A stretch of DNA of 7,809 nucleotides from Actinomycetota bacterium (lineage in GTDB: Bacteria > Actinomycetota > Actinomycetes > Streptosporangiales > Streptosporangiaceae), in assembly GCA_003168295.1 (NCBI GenBank), contig PMST01000253.1, positions 1 through 7,809 of the forward strand, in the 5' to 3' direction. Position 1 is the first letter of the stretch; each line of letters opens with the position of its first letter. The position numbers and the translations under genes were made by a program. Below, one piece after another: positions 5,870-7,809 of this stretch. The notes beneath the pieces were generated by a model. That model was not told where the DNA came from. It was given only the letters and a program-made list of their open reading frames with translations, and searched no databases.

Positions 5870-7180
5870 ATGGGGTCGAATGGGTCGGCGCCCCGCCAGC
5901 CGTCCATCGGACCGCTGAAGGGGCAGGACGCGGGCGCGATTGTCCGCGCCGCCCGTCTCGCCGCGGGGCTTTCCCTCACGGGTCTTGGCCGCCGCTGCGG
6001 CTATTCGGCCTCACAGCTCTCCCGGTACGAACGCGGCATCACGCCGTTGACCGACATCACCCTGCTGCGCCGGTTCAGCCAGGCGCTTGCCATCCCGCCG
6101 CAGGTGTTCGGCCTCAGGGAGGACGGTGAGGACCCAGTGCGACGCCGCGAGCTGCTCGCTGGGGCGGCAGGGCTAGTCGGTGCCGCAGCACTCGGCTTTC
6201 CTTTAGGCGCCCCTAGCAGGACGCTGGCCGATCCTGCCGCTGGTTTTGAAGAAATGCTGTATCGCAGCACCGCCGACGTCGAACCTGTCCCGCTCACTAA
6301 GCTACGCACCGCCGTCACCGGGATCCGCGCCGCCTTTCAGAACGCCCGGTATGACCGCATGGCCGCCAGCCTCCCGCCACTGATCGCGACCGCCACCGCG
6401 ACCCGCGACCACGCCGACGGTCAGGAGCGCGGCACCGCCAGCACGCTGCTCGCCCACGTCTACATCACTGCGGCTAGCTTCATGGTCAAGCTCAACGACG
6501 ACCTGCTCGCGTGGACGACCGCCGACCGGGCGTTGCTGGCCGCCCAGACGGGCGACGACCCGCTGACGCTCGCCGAGGCCCGTCGGGCGGTCGCGACCGT
6601 ACTGCGCCGCACCGGCCGTCCCGCGCAGGCCCGTGACCTGCTGCTCTCTGCCGCCGGTGCCATCGAACCCGGCCACCGTCCGACTCCGGACCAGCTATCG
6701 ATGTACGGCACGCTTCTCGAAGTCGCCGCCTACACCGCAGCCGTCGACGGTAACCATGGTGTCGCTGCGGAATACCTCGGCGAGGCCACCGTCACCGCCG
6801 ACCGGCTGGGCCACGATGCCAATCACCGGTTCACCGCCTTTGGCCCGTCCGGCGTCATTCTCTACCAGGTCAGTGTCGCTCAGGTTCTCGGTGACAGCGG
6901 AGCCGCCATCGAATACGCCAGGCAACTCCGTCCGGCCTTGATTACCACTGCGGAGCGGCAGGGTCGGTACTGGATCGATGTCGCCCGGGCTTACCACCAG
7001 TGGGGCAAACCTGAACCTTGCTATCGTGCGCTGCTGTTCGCTGAGCGGGCAGCTCCCGCCGAGGTAAGTTATCGGCCGCCCGTCCACCGCATGACCAAAG
7101 ACCTCCTCCGAGCAGATCGGCGCCGGTCCCTTCCTGACCTTCGTGCCTTCGCCCACCGCATCGGCGTTCCAGACGCCTGA
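5870..7180 (+). CDS. XRE-family helix-turn-helix regulator with C-terminal TPR-like domain
   Basis: A 436-residue protein. ATG 5870 has GGAGG five bases upstream; a TTG directly before it is less likely. The N-terminal XRE domain spans about 20-82, with IVRAARLAAGLSLTGLGRRC and SASQLSRYERGITPLTDITL as the two HTH helices and following turn. Next come VRRRELLAGAA and a hydrophobic stretch (95-113) that mimics a Tat signal but lies internally. This is common in actinobacterial regulators of this architecture and is probably a linker. The remainder (about 140-435) is all-helical with TPR-like pairs, such as ASTLLAHVYITAASF, ALLAAQTGDDPLTLAEARRA and RPAQARDLLLSAAGAI. In such proteins this region is thought to sense a ligand or peptide, or mediate dimers. 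Inverted repeats upstream suggest autoregulation. No operon partner follows. Its targets are unknown. Confidence 0.9.
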   Translation: MGSNGSAPRQPSIGPLKGQDAGAIVRAARLAAGLSLTGLGRRCGYSASQLSRYERGITPLTDITLLRRFSQALAIPPQVFGLREDGEDPVRRRELLAGAAGLVGAAALGFPLGAPSRTLADPAAGFEEMLYRSTADVEPVPLTKLRTAVTGIRAAFQNARYDRMAASLPPLIATATATRDHADGQERGTASTLLAHVYITAASFMVKLNDDLLAWTTADRALLAAQTGDDPLTLAEARRAVATVLRRTGRPAQARDLLLSAAGAIEPGHRPTPDQLSMYGTLLEVAAYTAAVDGNHGVAAEYLGEATVTADRLGHDANHRFTAFGPSGVILYQVSVAQVLGDSGAAIEYARQLRPALITTAERQGRYWIDVARAYHQWGKPEPCYRALLFAERAAPAEVSYRPPVHRMTKDLLRADRRRSLPDLRAFAHRIGVPDA

Positions 7181-7191
7181 CGGCCGGGCTG

Positions 7192-7216
7192 TGCCGACCA
7201 GGACATCGGGTCGGCA
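7192..7216 (+). terminator. Hairpin terminator of the XRE/TPR gene
   Basis: TGCCGACC (7192-7199) and GGTCGGCA (7209-7216) form a perfect 8-bp stem with a 9-base loop, beginning 11 bases after the regulator's stop codon. There is no T-tract, as is usual for intrinsic terminators in high-GC actinomycetes. Confidence 0.55.
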
Positions 7217-7293
7217 GGACAGTCCAGCTCTGCCGCGCGGCGAACCGGCACGGATGATAACCATGCCTGTCGGCTCCGGCCCCCGGCCCAGCC

Positions 7294-7449
7294 GTGTCGG
7301 GCCCGGCTCAGCCGGAAGTCCAGCCTCAGCCGTGGTTTCACACTCCGCCAGTGACCCCGTCTCAGCCGGAGGTTCGACCTAGACCGGCAGTCGACGCTCC
7401 TAAGAACGAGACCCCGTGGTGGGAGCACTCCGGGCCGCAAAGCTCCTGA
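7294..7449 (+). pseudogene. Pro-rich coding-like remnant with QPEV repeats
   Basis: This frame is open from 7261 to a TGA at 7447. From a GTG at 7294 it would encode 51 residues: VSGPAQPEVQPQPWFHTPPV, TPSQPEVRPRPAVDAPKNET, PWWEHSGPQSS. QPEVQPQP and QPEVRPRP are an imperfect tandem pair whose Glu and Val codons differ only by synonymous changes, as expected of coding DNA. The composition (Pro/Gln-rich linker ending in an aromatic, polar tail) resembles the C-terminal tail of a larger protein. No ribosome binding site precedes the GTG and TGA-TAA stops lie upstream, so it is probably the 3' remnant of a lost gene, though a small gene is possible. I do not recognise a family. Confidence 0.35.
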
Positions 7450-7530
7450 GTGCAATTTCCCCGAGCGCTGACTCCGTTCGCCGGGCGTGCGCAGTAGAGT
7501 TCGCAGGGTTTCCCCCCTGACCTCATCTCG

Positions 7531-7809
7531 TCAGACGTCCTGCGCGCCCGCTCGGTGGCCTGGCTGCCCGTCGTATTGTCTGCGGGCCGCGGCGATGGCG
7601 TGGCGGTGTCGTTCGGCCCAGGCGGTGAGGGCCGCGAAGGAGTCGCCGAGTTCGCGTGCGATGGGGGTGAGGCTGTATTCGACCTTGGGCGGCACGGTCG
7701 GGTACACGGTCCGGATGAGCAGGCCGTCGCGTTCCAGCTTGCGCAGGTTGAGGGTGAGCATCCGGCGGCTGATGCCCTCGATGCTGCGCTCCAGCTCGGT
7801 GAAACGGAT
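7531..7809 (-). CDS. HxlR-family winged-helix regulator, 5' end beyond the window
   Basis: The frame enters from the right edge as IRFTELERSIEGISRRMLTL, NLRKLERDGLLIRTVYPTVP, PKVEYSLTPIARELGDSFAA, LTAWAERHRHAIAAARRQYD, then a short tail and TGA (7533-7531). FTELERSIEGISRRMLTLNL is the recognition-helix region, and RTVYPTVPPKVEYSLTP the wing, of HxlR proteins: dimeric winged-helix regulators, often of redox, aldehyde or antibiotic-stress genes divergently placed next to them. About 92 residues are visible; the family is usually 100-130, so only the first 20-40 are missing. It appears intact here and may be the source type for the truncated copy at 3793-4023. Its target is probably the neighbouring gene beyond the window. 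Confidence 0.9.
   Translation of the reverse strand: MRFTELERSIEGISRRMLTLNLRKLERDGLLIRTVYPTVPPKVEYSLTPIARELGDSFAALTAWAERHRHAIAAARRQYDGQPGHRAGAQDV
7570..7722. repeat. Direct repeat copy B (HxlR C-terminal segment)
   Basis: The partner of 3868-4020: 153 bases, same orientation, 7 mismatches and no gaps. Here it is part of an apparently intact HxlR reading frame, so this copy is the undisturbed context and the other is the fragment. Confidence 0.85.

Larger units (their letters stand above)
7181..7530. other. Gene-poor stretch between XRE/TPR and HxlR genes
   Basis: This 350-base stretch holds the regulator's terminator hairpin and the Pro-rich remnant. After 7450 I see nothing coding. CAGGG (7504-7508) and CCCTG (7515-7519) could form a small stem 11 bases past the stop of the convergent HxlR gene, a weak terminator candidate. 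Confidence 0.5.

Noticed and set aside
6302..7264. Several long minus-strand frames opposite the XRE/TPR gene
   Set aside because: They are shadows of a gene with clear HTH and helical repeats; none has a ribosome binding site or domain.
1..7809. tRNA, rRNA, CRISPR array, transposase or integrase attachment site
   Set aside because: I saw no clover-leaf pattern, regularly spaced repeats, transposase motifs or tRNA-end duplication; the only long repeat pair is the HxlR segment, which is explained by protein homology.

Overview
The window is high-GC DNA with strong G/C bias at third codon positions, GTG starts and GGAGG-type ribosome binding sites. Together with a PQQ-propeller lipoprotein, an HxlR regulator and a helix-turn-helix/TPR regulator with an internal RRREL hydrophobic segment, this points to an actinomycete (Actinomycetota). 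I cannot name the species.

Left part (1-2809, plus strand). The last codons of an unidentified gene overlap by ATGA a polytopic membrane protein with the actinobacterial YPRAWRERYGEE N-terminus. After a 139-base gap comes a secreted lipoprotein with a quinoprotein-dehydrogenase-like beta-propeller, whose usual catalytic Asp position appears altered.

Middle part (2909-4823, minus strand). A compact two-gene unit encodes a small EndoU-type RNase toxin domain followed, with a GTGA stop/start overlap, by an 85-residue acidic protein that is the natural candidate for its immunity protein or antitoxin. The unit has its own plausible promoter (TTGAGG-N18-TAATGT), which lies in the tail of a 5'-truncated HxlR regulator gene. 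Upstream of that lies a DUF1841-like gene with a basic AT-hook-like N-terminus.

Right part (4993-7809). A visibly lower-GC gene for a two-TM, PH-domain-like membrane protein is followed by a 350-base gene-poor stretch. Next is an XRE/TPR regulator with inverted repeats in its promoter and a hairpin after its stop. A second gene-poor stretch carries a Pro-rich coding-like remnant. The window ends inside an HxlR regulator on the minus strand.

The HxlR gene at the right edge and the HxlR fragment in the middle share a 153-base, gap-free, same-orientation stretch with 7 mismatches. These direct repeats enclose about 3.5 kb of accessory genes. With the changes in base composition and the gene fragments, this marks 2.9-7.8 kb as a mosaic region built by recombination. 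The most interesting unit is the stand-alone EndoU toxin/partner pair, which shows no secretion or delivery domain.
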